Shown here: positions 16,714-24,296 of the stretch, piece by piece
Layout of the letters: the number at the start of each line of letters is the position of its first letter
How positions within the stretch are numbered: position 1 is the stretch's first letter
Assembly: GCF_001679645.1 (NCBI RefSeq)
Contig: NZ_LRUN01000071.1
Span: forward strand, 1-35,714
Source: Pseudomonas bananamidigenes
GTDB taxonomy: Bacteria; Pseudomonadota; Gammaproteobacteria; Pseudomonadales; Pseudomonadaceae
Direction of reading: 5' to 3'
DNA: 35,714 nucleotides
Notes under the pieces: generated by a model
What the model was told of the DNA's origin: nothing
Seen by the model: the letters and a program-made list of their open reading frames with translations, nothing else
Database searches by the model: none
Position numbers and translations under genes: made by a program

Positions 16714-17378
16714 TGGAAGCAGCTTTCCAACTCGCACTGGACTCCGCGCCCTTCCTGTTGAAGGGCGCGTACTACACGGTAATCCTCAGCCTGGGCGGCA
16801 TGTTCTTCGGCCTGCTGCTGGGTTTTGGCCTGGCCTTGATGCGCCTGTCGCGTTTCAAGTCGGTCAGCTGGCTGGCCCGCATCTACGTGTCGTTCTTTCG
16901 CGGCACGCCGTTGCTGGTCCAGCTGTTCGTGATCTATTACGGTCTGCCGCAACTGGGCATGGAACTCGACCCGCTGCCGGCGGCCCTGATCGGCTTTTCG
17001 CTGAACATGGCCGCCTACGCCTGTGAAATCCTGCGTGCCGCGATCGGCTCCATCGAACGCGGTCAGTGGGAAGCGGCGGCGAGCATCGGCATGACCCGTG
17101 CGCAGACACTGCGCCGGGCCATCCTGCCGCAGGCGATGCGCACTGCGTTGCCGCCGCTGGGCAACAGCTTCATTTCACTGGTCAAGGACACCGCGCTGGC
17201 CGCTACCATCCAGGTACCGGAGCTGTTCCGTCAGGCACAACTGATTACCGCCCGGACTTTCGAAGTCTTCACCATGTATCTTGCCGCCGCGCTGATCTAC
17301 TGGATTCTGGCCACAGTGCTGTCGCACTTCCAGAACAAGCTGGAAGCGCGGGTCAATCGGCACGACCAGGAGTCCTGA
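16713..17378 (+). CDS. tcyL: cystine ABC transporter permease
   Basis: Inner-membrane permease of 221 residues of the His/Glu/Gln/Arg family (YecS/TcyL type). Visible are the family motif VSFFRGTPLLVQLFVIYYGLP and the coupling-loop motif EAAASIGMTRAQTLRRAILP, with about five hydrophobic segments. It follows tcyJ with a TAATG overlap and is 4 bp before tcyN. Confidence 0.94.
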   Translation: MEAAFQLALDSAPFLLKGAYYTVILSLGGMFFGLLLGFGLALMRLSRFKSVSWLARIYVSFFRGTPLLVQLFVIYYGLPQLGMELDPLPAALIGFSLNMAAYACEILRAAIGSIERGQWEAAASIGMTRAQTLRRAILPQAMRTALPPLGNSFISLVKDTALAATIQVPELFRQAQLITARTFEVFTMYLAAALIYWILATVLSHFQNKLEARVNRHDQES

Positions 17379-17382
17379 CCCC

Positions 17383-18132
17383 ATGATTGTCGTGGAAAAA
17401 CTGACAAAGCAGTTCAAGGGTCAAGTCGTGCTCAACGGCATCGATCTTGAAGTGAAGGAAGGCGAGGTCGTGGCCATCATCGGTCCCAGCGGCTCGGGCA
17501 AGACCACGTTCCTGCGCTGCCTGAACTTCCTCGAACAACCCACCAGTGGCCGGATCAAGGTCGGCGATATCGAGATCGATACCAGCCGCCCGCTGAACCA
17601 GCAGCAGAATCTGGTGCGCACCCTGCGCCAGCATGTGGGCTTCGTGTTCCAGAACTTCAACCTGTTCCCCCACCGCACCGCCCTGGAGAACGTCATCGAA
17701 GGCCCGATCGTGGTCAAGAAGACGCCCCGTGACGCAGCCATTGCCCTGGGCAAGAAGTTGCTGGCCAAGGTCGGCCTGGCGGGCAAGGAAGACGCCTACC
17801 CACGGCGTTTGTCCGGCGGCCAGCAACAGCGCGTGGCGATTGCCCGGGCGCTGGCGATGGAGCCGGAAGTGATCCTGTTCGACGAGCCGACCTCGGCCCT
17901 TGACCCGGAACTGGTGGGCGAAGTACTGGCGACCATTCGCGGTCTGGCCGAAGAAAAACGCACCATGGTGATCGTCACCCACGAAATGGCATTTGCCCGT
18001 GACGTGGCCAACCGTGTGGTGTTTTTCGACAAGGGCGTGATTGTCGAGCAAGGTGAAGCCAAGGCGCTGTTTGCCAATCCTAAAGAAGAACGCACACGAC
18101 AGTTTCTCAGCAAGTTTCGCAACAACGGCTGA
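17383..18132 (+). CDS. tcyN: cystine ABC transporter ATP-binding protein
   Basis: ATPase subunit of 249 residues (YecC/TcyN type). Motifs are Walker A GPSGSGKT (34-41), the Q-loop VFQNFNLFPH, signature LSGGQQQRVAIARAL, Walker B VILFDEPTSALDPE and the H-loop VTHEMAFARDV. AGGAG precedes the ATG. It is the last gene of tcyJLN; an imperfect hairpin at 18151-18177 follows. Confidence 0.94.
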   Translation: MIVVEKLTKQFKGQVVLNGIDLEVKEGEVVAIIGPSGSGKTTFLRCLNFLEQPTSGRIKVGDIEIDTSRPLNQQQNLVRTLRQHVGFVFQNFNLFPHRTALENVIEGPIVVKKTPRDAAIALGKKLLAKVGLAGKEDAYPRRLSGGQQQRVAIARALAMEPEVILFDEPTSALDPELVGEVLATIRGLAEEKRTMVIVTHEMAFARDVANRVVFFDKGVIVEQGEAKALFANPKEERTRQFLSKFRNNG

Positions 18133-18150
18133 TAACTTCGCAAGTAGCAA

Positions 18151-18177
18151 CACTCACTTCCATGGACGGAAGTAGTG
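18151..18177 (+). terminator. imperfect hairpin after tcyN
   Basis: CACTCACTTCC and GGAAGTAGTG pair over 10 bp with one bulged base around ATGGAC, 18 bp after the tcyN stop. No T-run follows, so it is weak as an intrinsic terminator. Confidence 0.35.
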
Positions 18178-18231
18178 CGCTGGCCCGGATACTTTTTCTC
18201 TTCCAAATAAAATCAATAACCCCCTCAGAAC

Positions 18232-18253
18232 GCAGAACATATATATGTTCTGC
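18232..18253. promoter_or_regulatory. perfect 22-bp palindrome in a 472-bp gene-free stretch
   Basis: Half-site GCAGAACATAT (18232-18242) is followed directly by its exact reverse complement. A smaller dyad, GCAAC-AA-GTTGC (18252-18263), abuts it. It lies about 100 bp after tcyN and 350 bp before the next gene, with no recognised gene between. It looks like an operator or an untranslated structured element; no regulator can be named. Confidence 0.45.
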
Positions 18254-18418
18254 AACAAGTTGCGCGCGCATGAAATTCGCCGAGGCCTGACTTTCCGCTT
18301 CGCAGGAGCACACCAGAGAAACACGCCAAAACCGCAGCAATCTGTGGTCTTCATCCCCGTATAGCATCAGCCAAAGGCTGTACCAATGTAGGAACCTTCT
18401 GATTAATCGGTAATTCAT

Positions 18419-18468
18419 GGATTAACTAATCCACTCGCTTGACACCTCTTCCGGCGAACTCTTATCTA
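18419..18468 (+). promoter_or_regulatory. promoter with operator-like palindrome before the duplicated-domain gene
   Basis: Consensus -35 TTGACA (18439-18444), an 18-bp spacer and a weak -10 TATCTA (18463-18468). The palindrome GGATTAACTAATCC (18419-18432) lies just upstream and GATTAATC (18401-18408) further up, sharing the GATTAA word. The predicted leader is about 130 nt. Confidence 0.45.
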
Positions 18469-18604
18469 GTCACCAACCGGCGCCCGCCAGTTCAACACGA
18501 CACTTTAAAACGTGAAAAAACTCCGAAGTTTCATTGCCGGTTAATTCACGCCATTCGTTCTTTCAGATACGGACTTCGCCGCAAGACTTCAAGGAGAGAA
18601 ACCG

Positions 18605-19369
18605 ATGACCTGCATTTCAAACATTCCGCTATTGCCTCCACCGACCCTGGGGCAGACCCACGGGGTCGGAATCAACCTCATGGCGGCCGCCAACCTGTCG
18701 GTCGCAATCGAACCCTATGACGATATGGACAGCGGCGACCTGATCGAGCTGTTCTGGGATGACTGTTATGTAGCCTCCCGCGTGCTGACTGCCGGTGATG
18801 TCGGAAACACCGTCAGTCTCAGGGTACCGGAGAGCTTCATCGTCAACGGTTCACCCTGCGTGCACTATCGGGTCATGCAGGTCGGGAGAAACCCGACATT
18901 GTCGTCCGGCGCCCGGTTCCAGGTGAAACTCGACTGCCCGGGCGGTCAATTCGCAACAGGCAGCGCAGAAGAAAACCAGTACCTGCTGCCGGTCAATCTT
19001 CCCGAAACCATTCGCCGGCGCGGGATCAACCCGAGCCAGGTCAAACGTGGCGTGCCGCTGACCATCGAGCCTTACCTGAACATGGCCGAGGGTGATGAAA
19101 TCACTCTGCGCTGGGGTGACGTGCGGATGGACCTGCCTCCTGTGACGCACGCCGGTGTCGGCGTGGCAATCCAGGTCTGGGTGCCACCGGCAATCATTGT
19201 CGAAGCAGGTGAGGACCTGCGGCTTGACGTGACCTACTGCATCATCGACCGGGTCGGCAACAACTCGCGTTGGGCGCCTCCACGAACGCTGAGGATCGGC
19301 GGCGTGAATACTTGTCTTAAAGCGCCAGAAAGGCGCGCTCCCTTAACAGCGCAGCGGAAGATCAGGTGA
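18605..19369 (+). CDS. hypothetical protein with two tandem beta-sandwich-like repeats
   Basis: A protein of 254 residues without signal peptide or membrane segment. It contains a clear internal duplication. Repeat 1 (about residues 22-110) has AIEPYDDMDSGDLIELFWDD then VPESFIVNGSPCVHYRVMQVG. Repeat 2 (about 135-235) has TIEPYLNMAEGDEITLRWGD then VPPAIIVEAGEDLRLDVTYC and IDRVGNNSRWAPPRTL. The YxNMxxGDxIxLxWG pattern is familiar from multi-repeat hypothetical proteins of Pseudomonas, of which this would be a short member. Function unknown. AGGAGAG precedes the ATG at good spacing. It is probably monocistronic. Confidence 0.8.
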   Translation: MTCISNIPLLPPPTLGQTHGVGINLMAAANLSVAIEPYDDMDSGDLIELFWDDCYVASRVLTAGDVGNTVSLRVPESFIVNGSPCVHYRVMQVGRNPTLSSGARFQVKLDCPGGQFATGSAEENQYLLPVNLPETIRRRGINPSQVKRGVPLTIEPYLNMAEGDEITLRWGDVRMDLPPVTHAGVGVAIQVWVPPAIIVEAGEDLRLDVTYCIIDRVGNNSRWAPPRTLRIGGVNTCLKAPERRAPLTAQRKIR

Positions 19370-19393
19370 GCTTTTGATCTTCTATGCATATTC

Positions 19394-19438
19394 CTAAAAG
19401 TTAGTTTATTTAAATTTTATACGCGCTTAGGGTATATG
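19394..19438 (+). promoter_or_regulatory. AT-rich promoter element of the SfnB/DmoA/Met operon
   Basis: CTAAAAGTTAGTTTATTT (19394-19411) and CTTAG (19426-19430), followed by TATATG (19433-19438) as a possible -10. The tauA region has CTAAAAAGTTATTTATTT (83-100), CTTAG (108-112) and TTTAGT in the same order. A shared sulfur-starvation activator site is inferred. Confidence 0.45.
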
Positions 19439-19465
19439 AACCGGACCACCGGACATTCTTTCGTT

Positions 19466-19488
19466 CGCCGCGCTTTTGCGGCGTTTTT
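19466..19488 (+). terminator. intrinsic terminator located before the operon's first gene
   Basis: CGCCGC-GCTTTT-GCGGCG (19466-19483) followed by TTTTT (19484-19488), a textbook plus-strand terminator. It lies 97 bp after the upstream gene but also downstream of the AT-rich promoter element at 19394-19438, so it could act as an attenuator in the leader. CCGGACCA (19441-19448) and TGGTCCGG (19512-19519) are exact complements that enclose it. Confidence 0.75.
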
Positions 19489-19510
19489 CATGAGATGTGA
19501 GGTAGGTAGC

Positions 19511-19579
19511 ATGGTCCGGAACCCAATCACCCCAGTGCAGATCGCCAGGGCATTGCGTGCAGCCAGGGAGTGGCACTGA
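19511..19579 (+). CDS. 22-codon leader ORF coupled to the first SfnB-type gene
   Basis: ATG at 19511 behind a good GAGGTAGG site encodes MVRNPITPVQIARALRAARE followed by Trp-His and TGA. The stop overlaps the next start as TGATG, the usual layout of translational coupling. It has no Cys and no Met after the start, so it is not an obvious cysteine or methionine attenuator peptide. Its start codon lies in the long-range stem formed with 19441-19448. It may be a genuine upstream ORF or chance. Confidence 0.4.
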   Translation: MVRNPITPVQIARALRAAREWH

Positions 19580-20820
19580 TGTCCAGTCTGGCAGACGCAA
19601 ACGTCCAGAGTGACCTGGATATCGCCCCGTTGTTGTTGCCCGCGCAAGTGCTGCGAAACGACGCTCAAGCCATCGAGGCCGCTCACGAACTGGCGCAAGT
19701 CGCCCGCGTGCAGGCCGCCAGACGCGACCGTCAGCGTAAGCTGCCGTGGGCGGAAATCGAACAGTTCACCCGCAGCGGCCTCGGCAGCATCGCGGTTCCG
19801 CGCGAGTACGGCGGCCCGCAGGTTTCCTTCGTCACCCTGGCGGAAGTTTTCGCAATTATTTCCGCGGCCGATCCGGCGTTGGGCCAGATCCCGCAGAACC
19901 AGTTCGGCATCATCAACCTGATCCTCGGCAGTGCCACCGAAGAGCAGAAAAAACAGCTGTTGCAAAGCGTGCTCGAAGGCTGGCGCATCGGTAACGCCGG
20001 GCCTGAGCGTGGCACCAAAGACACTCTGGAGCTGAAAGCGCGCATCACCGCCGACGGCGATGACTACGTGATCAACGGCCAGAAGTTCTATTCCACCGGA
20101 GCCCTCTTCGCCCACTGGGTGGCGGTCAAGGCGCTGAATGATGACGGCAGGCAAGTACTGGCCTTCGTCCGGCGCGGCACGCCGGGATTGCGTATCGTCG
20201 ATGACTGGTCCGGTTTCGGCCAGCGCACCACCGCCAGCGGCACTATTCTTTTGCACAACGTGCGGGTCGATGCCGGCCTCGTGGTAGACAACTGGAAAAT
20301 CAACGAAAAGCCCAACACCCAGGGCGCCGTCTCGCAACTGATTCAAGCTGCGATCGACGCCGGCATCGCCCGCGGCGCCATCGATGACGCCATCGAATTC
20401 GTCAGGACCCGCGCCCGGCCGTGGATCGACGCCAAGGTCGAACGCGCCAGCGATGACCTCTACGTGATCGCCGACATCGGCAAACTGAAAATAGAACTGC
20501 ACGCCGCCGAAGCGCTGCTGCGCAAGGCCGGGCAAGTGCTGGATCAGGTGCATGCCGCACCACTCACCGCCGAGGCCGCCGCCCGCGCCTCGATTGCCGT
20601 GGCGGAAGCCAAGGTGCTGACCACCGAGATCTCGCTGCTGGCCAGCGAAAAACTCTTCGAACTGGCCGGCAGCCGCGCCACCCTGGCCGAATTCAACCTC
20701 GACCGTCACTGGCGCAACGCCCGAGTGCACACGCTGCACGACCCGGTGCGCTGGAAATACCACGCGGTCGGCGCTTACCGCCTGAACGGAAAACTTCCGG
20801 CCCGCCATTCCTGGATCTGA
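19579..20820 (+). CDS. SfnB/DszC-family flavin-dependent monooxygenase (first copy)
   Basis: A protein of 413 residues with the acyl-CoA dehydrogenase fold, in the sulfur-acquisition subgroup (SfnB, DszC) that uses reduced flavin and oxygen rather than acyl-CoA. It shares with DszC an N-terminal VPREYGG (74-80), the middle block VDDWSGFGQRTTASGT and the C-terminal block DRHWRNARVHTLHDPVRWKY. Ser172 (KFYSTGA) and His387 (LHDPV) align with residues I recall as catalytic in DszC. The ATG at 19579 has AGGGAG 9 nt upstream; a GTG at 19570 is possible. It is the first gene of the operon. The likely role is oxidation of an organic sulfur compound, substrate unknown. Confidence 0.85.
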   Translation: MSSLADANVQSDLDIAPLLLPAQVLRNDAQAIEAAHELAQVARVQAARRDRQRKLPWAEIEQFTRSGLGSIAVPREYGGPQVSFVTLAEVFAIISAADPALGQIPQNQFGIINLILGSATEEQKKQLLQSVLEGWRIGNAGPERGTKDTLELKARITADGDDYVINGQKFYSTGALFAHWVAVKALNDDGRQVLAFVRRGTPGLRIVDDWSGFGQRTTASGTILLHNVRVDAGLVVDNWKINEKPNTQGAVSQLIQAAIDAGIARGAIDDAIEFVRTRARPWIDAKVERASDDLYVIADIGKLKIELHAAEALLRKAGQVLDQVHAAPLTAEAAARASIAVAEAKVLTTEISLLASEKLFELAGSRATLAEFNLDRHWRNARVHTLHDPVRWKYHAVGAYRLNGKLPARHSWI

Positions 20821-20858
20821 CGACCAGAACACTTTTGACCAGATCTCTGGAGAAACAC

Positions 20859-22052
20859 ATGACTCTTTCCCATCCCGTCGCGGTCATCACCAGCGACGAG
20901 CAAGCCCTGATCGTCGCCAGCGACCTGGCCGAAGATTTCCAGCGCGACAGCAACCTGCGCGACCGCGAACGCCGCCTGCCGCTGCCGGAGCTCGACGTGT
21001 TTTCCCGCTCCGGCCTGTGGGGCATCAGTGTCCCCAGGGAGTATGGTGGCGCCGGCGTGTCCAACGTAACCCTGGCCAAGGTCATTGCCCTGATCGCCCG
21101 GGCCGATGGCTCGCTCGGGCAGATTCCGCAGAACCATTTCTATGCTCTGGAAGTGCTGCGGGTGAACGGCAGCCACGAGCAGAAACAACGCCTGTACGCC
21201 GAAGTCCTCGCCGGTCAGCGCTTCGGCAATGCCTTGGCGGAACTGGGCACCAAAACGGCCCACGATCGGGTTACCAGCCTGATACGCGACGACGGCGGCT
21301 ATCGCATCAACGGCCGCAAGTTCTACGCCACCGGTGCGATCTACGCCCAGCGCATTCCAACGTCCGTGGTCGATGAAAACGGCGTGCAGCAACTGGCCTT
21401 CGTCCCCCGCGACAGCCAGGGGCTGACGGTGATCGACGACTGGAGCGGTTTCGGCCAGCGCACCACCGGCAGCGGTTCGGTGGTGTTCGAAGACGTGTAC
21501 GTCGCCGCCGAAGATGTCATTCCCTTCCAGAGCGCTTTCGAACGCCCGACCACCGTCGGCCCGCTGGCGCAGATCCTTCACGCCGCCATCGACACCGGCA
21601 TCGCACGCGCCGCCTACGAAGATGCACTGCACTTCGTGCGCAGCAAGACCCGTCCGTGGATCGATTCGGGCAACGACAAAGCCACCGAAGACCCGCTGAC
21701 CCTCAAGAGCTTCGGCCACCTGAGCATCCGCCTGAGCGCCACCGAAGCCTTGCTCGAGCGCGCCGGTGAATACCTCGATGCGGCCCAGACCGAGACCAGC
21801 GCCGACACAGTAGCGGCGGCCTCGATTGCCGTCGCCGAAGCCCGGGCGATCAGCACCGAAATCTCTCTGGCCGCCGGCAGCACGCTGTTCGAACTGGCCG
21901 GCAGCCAGGCCACCTTGAGCGAGCACGGCCTCGATCGCCACTGGCGCAACGCCCGGGTACACACCCTGCACGACCCGGTGCGCTGGAAATATCACGCGGT
22001 GGGCAATTACTACCTCAACGATGAAAACCCTCCGCTGCGGGGGACCATCTGA
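20859..22052 (+). CDS. SfnB/DszC-family flavin-dependent monooxygenase (second copy)
   Basis: A protein of 397 residues, paralogous to the gene before it along its whole length (shared VPREYGG, DDWSGFGQRTT and an almost identical C-terminal block through LHDPVRWKYHAVG). It differs at the site aligned with DszC Ser163: here KFYATGA (Ala157) instead of Ser. His371 (LHDPV) is kept. The ATG at 20859 has TGGAG upstream; the frame opens 24 bp earlier without support. The stop overlaps the DmoA-like start by one base. The pair may act on different oxidation states of one compound; that is inference. Confidence 0.85.
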   Translation: MTLSHPVAVITSDEQALIVASDLAEDFQRDSNLRDRERRLPLPELDVFSRSGLWGISVPREYGGAGVSNVTLAKVIALIARADGSLGQIPQNHFYALEVLRVNGSHEQKQRLYAEVLAGQRFGNALAELGTKTAHDRVTSLIRDDGGYRINGRKFYATGAIYAQRIPTSVVDENGVQQLAFVPRDSQGLTVIDDWSGFGQRTTGSGSVVFEDVYVAAEDVIPFQSAFERPTTVGPLAQILHAAIDTGIARAAYEDALHFVRSKTRPWIDSGNDKATEDPLTLKSFGHLSIRLSATEALLERAGEYLDAAQTETSADTVAAASIAVAEARAISTEISLAAGSTLFELAGSQATLSEHGLDRHWRNARVHTLHDPVRWKYHAVGNYYLNDENPPLRGTI

Positions 22053-23410
22053 TGGCCGCCGGCAAAAAGAAAATCCTGCTCAATGCGTTCAACATGAACT
22101 GCATCGGCCACATCAACCACGGGTTGTGGACCCATCCACGCGACACCTCGACCCGGTACAAGACCGTCGAATACTGGACCGAATTGGCGCAACTGTTGGA
22201 GCGCGGGCTGTTCGATGGATTGTTCATCGCCGATATCGTCGGCGTGTACGACGTCTATCAGAACTCGGTGGATGTCACCCTGAAAGAGTCGATCCAGTTA
22301 CCGGTCAACGATCCGCTGCTGCTGGTGTCGGCGATGGCTGCGGTGACCAAGAATCTCGGCTTCGGCCTGACCGCCAACCTCACCTATGAGCCGCCGTATC
22401 TGTTCGCCCGACGCATGTCGACCCTCGATCATCTGAGCCGCGGGCGGGTGGGCTGGAACATCGTCACCGGTTACCTGGACAGCGCCGCCAAGGCCATGGG
22501 CCTGAGCGAACAGGTCGAGCACGACCGACGTTACGATCAGGCTGACGAGTACCTCGAGGTTCTCTACAAACTCTGGGAAGGCAGCTGGGAAAACGATGCG
22601 GTGCTCAATGATCCGCAGCAGCGGATCTACGCGCAGCCGGACAAGGTGCACAAGGTCGAGCACAAGGGCGAGTTCTACCAGGTCGAGGGTTATCACCTGT
22701 GCGAGCCGTCGCCGCAGCGCACGCCGGTGCTGTTCCAGGCCGGCAGTTCGGAACGCGGTCTGCTGTTCGCCGGGCGTCATGCCGAATGCGTGTTCATCAG
22801 CGGCCAGAACAAGCCGTCGACCAGGGTGCAGGTGGACAAGGTCCGCGCCAGCGCCGTCGAAGCGGGTCGCAACCCTGACGACATCAAGGTGTTCATGGGC
22901 CTCAACGTGATCGTCGGCGAGACCGAGGAAGCGGCCTGGGCCAAACATGCCGAATACCTGAGCCATGCCAGTGCCGAAGCGGGCGTGGCGCATTTCTCGG
23001 CATCCACCGGGATCGATTTTTCCCGGTATGAAATCGACGAACCGATCCAGTACGTCAAGAGCAACGCCATCCAGTCCGCCACCAAAAACCTGCAGAACAA
23101 CGACTGGACCCGGCGCAAATTGCTCGACCAGCATGCCCTCGGCGGACGCTACATCACGGTGGTCGGTTCACCGCAGCAAGTGGCGGATGAACTGGAATCG
23201 TGGATCGCCGAAACCGGCCTCGACGGCTTCAACCTGACCCGCATCGTCACCCCGGAAAGCTATGTGGATTTCATCGATCTGGTGATTCCGGAACTGCAGC
23301 GGCGCGGGTCGTACAAGACCGCCTACGACACCGGCAGCCTGCGGGAAAAACTGTTTCACGGCGAAGCGCATTTGCCGCAGCGACACACGGGCTTTTCATA
23401 CCGCCGCTAG
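22052..23410 (+). CDS. DmoA-like LLM-class FMN-dependent monooxygenase
   Basis: A protein of 452 residues. Among NtaA/DszA-type LLM enzymes it most resembles the dimethylsulfide monooxygenase DmoA as I recall it. Matching blocks include KKILLNAFNMNCIGH, IADIVGVYDVYQ, STLDHLSRGRVGWNIVTGYL, KLWEGSWENDAV and LCEPSPQRTPVLFQAGSS, and the C-terminus VIPELQRRG...SLREKL. DmoA uses FMNH2 and O2 to split dimethylsulfide into methanethiol and formaldehyde. Whether this enzyme takes dimethylsulfide or a larger thioether is not decided by sequence. It is co-translated with the second SfnB-type gene (ATG overlaps its stop) and needs a flavin reductase from elsewhere. Confidence 0.87.
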   Translation: MAAGKKKILLNAFNMNCIGHINHGLWTHPRDTSTRYKTVEYWTELAQLLERGLFDGLFIADIVGVYDVYQNSVDVTLKESIQLPVNDPLLLVSAMAAVTKNLGFGLTANLTYEPPYLFARRMSTLDHLSRGRVGWNIVTGYLDSAAKAMGLSEQVEHDRRYDQADEYLEVLYKLWEGSWENDAVLNDPQQRIYAQPDKVHKVEHKGEFYQVEGYHLCEPSPQRTPVLFQAGSSERGLLFAGRHAECVFISGQNKPSTRVQVDKVRASAVEAGRNPDDIKVFMGLNVIVGETEEAAWAKHAEYLSHASAEAGVAHFSASTGIDFSRYEIDEPIQYVKSNAIQSATKNLQNNDWTRRKLLDQHALGGRYITVVGSPQQVADELESWIAETGLDGFNLTRIVTPESYVDFIDLVIPELQRRGSYKTAYDTGSLREKLFHGEAHLPQRHTGFSYRR

Positions 23411-23413
23411 CAG

Positions 23414-23440
23414 CATCGCTGGCAAGCCAGCTCCCACAAG
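23414..23440. repeat. single REP element before metQ
   Basis: Contains GCTGGC-AA-GCCAGC (23418-23431) followed by TCCCACA, the common GCTGGCAAGCCAGCTCCCAC REP class of Pseudomonas. It lies in the 74-bp gap inside the operon and may separate oxidase and transporter expression. Confidence 0.8.
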
Positions 23441-23484
23441 TTTCGTGAACACCACACAATTCATGCACTGACTGGATAAACCCT

Positions 23485-24294
23485 ATGACCAAGAAACTTC
23501 TGTCCCACCCGGTCAAAGCACTGGCCCTGGCCTTCGGCCTGTTCAGCTCGGCGGTGTTCGCCGCCGACGCGCCGTTGAAAATCGGCACCACCGCCGCGTT
23601 CGCAATTCCGCTGGAAGCCGCTGTCGAAGAGGCCGGCAAGCAAGGCCTGAAAGTCGAGCTGGTGGAGTTCACCGACTGGATCGCACCGAACGTCAGCCTC
23701 GCCGCCGGCGACATCGACGTGAACTACTTCCAGCACATCCCGTTCCTGGAAAACGCCAAGGCTGCCTCCGGTTTCGACCTGGTGCCGTTTGCGCCGGGGA
23801 TCATCAACAACGTCGGCCTGTACTCGAAGAAATACAAAAGCTTCGACGAACTGCCGCAAGGCGCCAGCGTCGCCATCGCCAACGACCCGATCAACAGCGG
23901 ACGCGGCCTGCAACTGCTGGCCAAGGCCGGGCTGATCACCCTCAAACCGGGCGTCGGCTACAAGGCCACCGAAGACGACATCGTCGCCAACCCGAAGAAG
24001 ATCAAGATCCTGCAAGTCGAAGCCGTGCAACTGGTGCGCGCCTACGATGACGCCGATCTGGTCCAGGGCTACCCGGCCTACATCCGTCTGGCGAAGACCT
24101 TCGATGCCGGCTCCGCGTTGCTGTTCGACGGCCTCGACCACAAGGAATACGTGATCCAGTTCGTGATCCAGCCCAAGACCAAGGACGACCCGCGCCTGAT
24201 CAAGTTCGTCGATATCTACCAGCATTCGCCAGCCGTACGCGCCGCTCTGGATAAAGCCCACGGCAAGCTGTACCAGGCCGGTTGGGAAAGCTGA
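23485..24294 (+). CDS. metQ: MetQ/NlpA-family ABC transporter substrate-binding protein
   Basis: Binding protein of 269 residues for D/L-methionine or a related compound. Family blocks are LKIGTTAAFAIPLEAA, WIAPNVSLAAGDIDVNYFQH and SVAIANDPINSGRGLQLLAKAG. The signal peptide ends AVFA-ADAP (about residue 26) and has no lipobox cysteine, so the protein should be free in the periplasm. Many MetQ proteins are lipoproteins instead. The location behind organosulfur monooxygenase genes suggests that it may bind a methionine-like or thioether compound rather than methionine itself; this is inference. metN follows 2 bp after the stop. Confidence 0.87.
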   Translation: MTKKLLSHPVKALALAFGLFSSAVFAADAPLKIGTTAAFAIPLEAAVEEAGKQGLKVELVEFTDWIAPNVSLAAGDIDVNYFQHIPFLENAKAASGFDLVPFAPGIINNVGLYSKKYKSFDELPQGASVAIANDPINSGRGLQLLAKAGLITLKPGVGYKATEDDIVANPKKIKILQVEAVQLVRAYDDADLVQGYPAYIRLAKTFDAGSALLFDGLDHKEYVIQFVIQPKTKDDPRLIKFVDIYQHSPAVRAALDKAHGKLYQAGWES

Positions 24295-24296
24295 GG

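Noticed and set aside
18107..18418. Minus-strand open frame of 103 codons in the gap after tcyN
   Set aside because: Overlaps the tcyN 3' end, has no recognisable domain, Cys- and Trp-rich random-looking composition and no good ribosome site. Not supported as a gene.
18439..18720. Plus-strand open frame of 93 codons before and into the duplicated-domain gene
   Set aside because: It starts in the promoter region and overlaps a better supported gene with a strong ribosome site.
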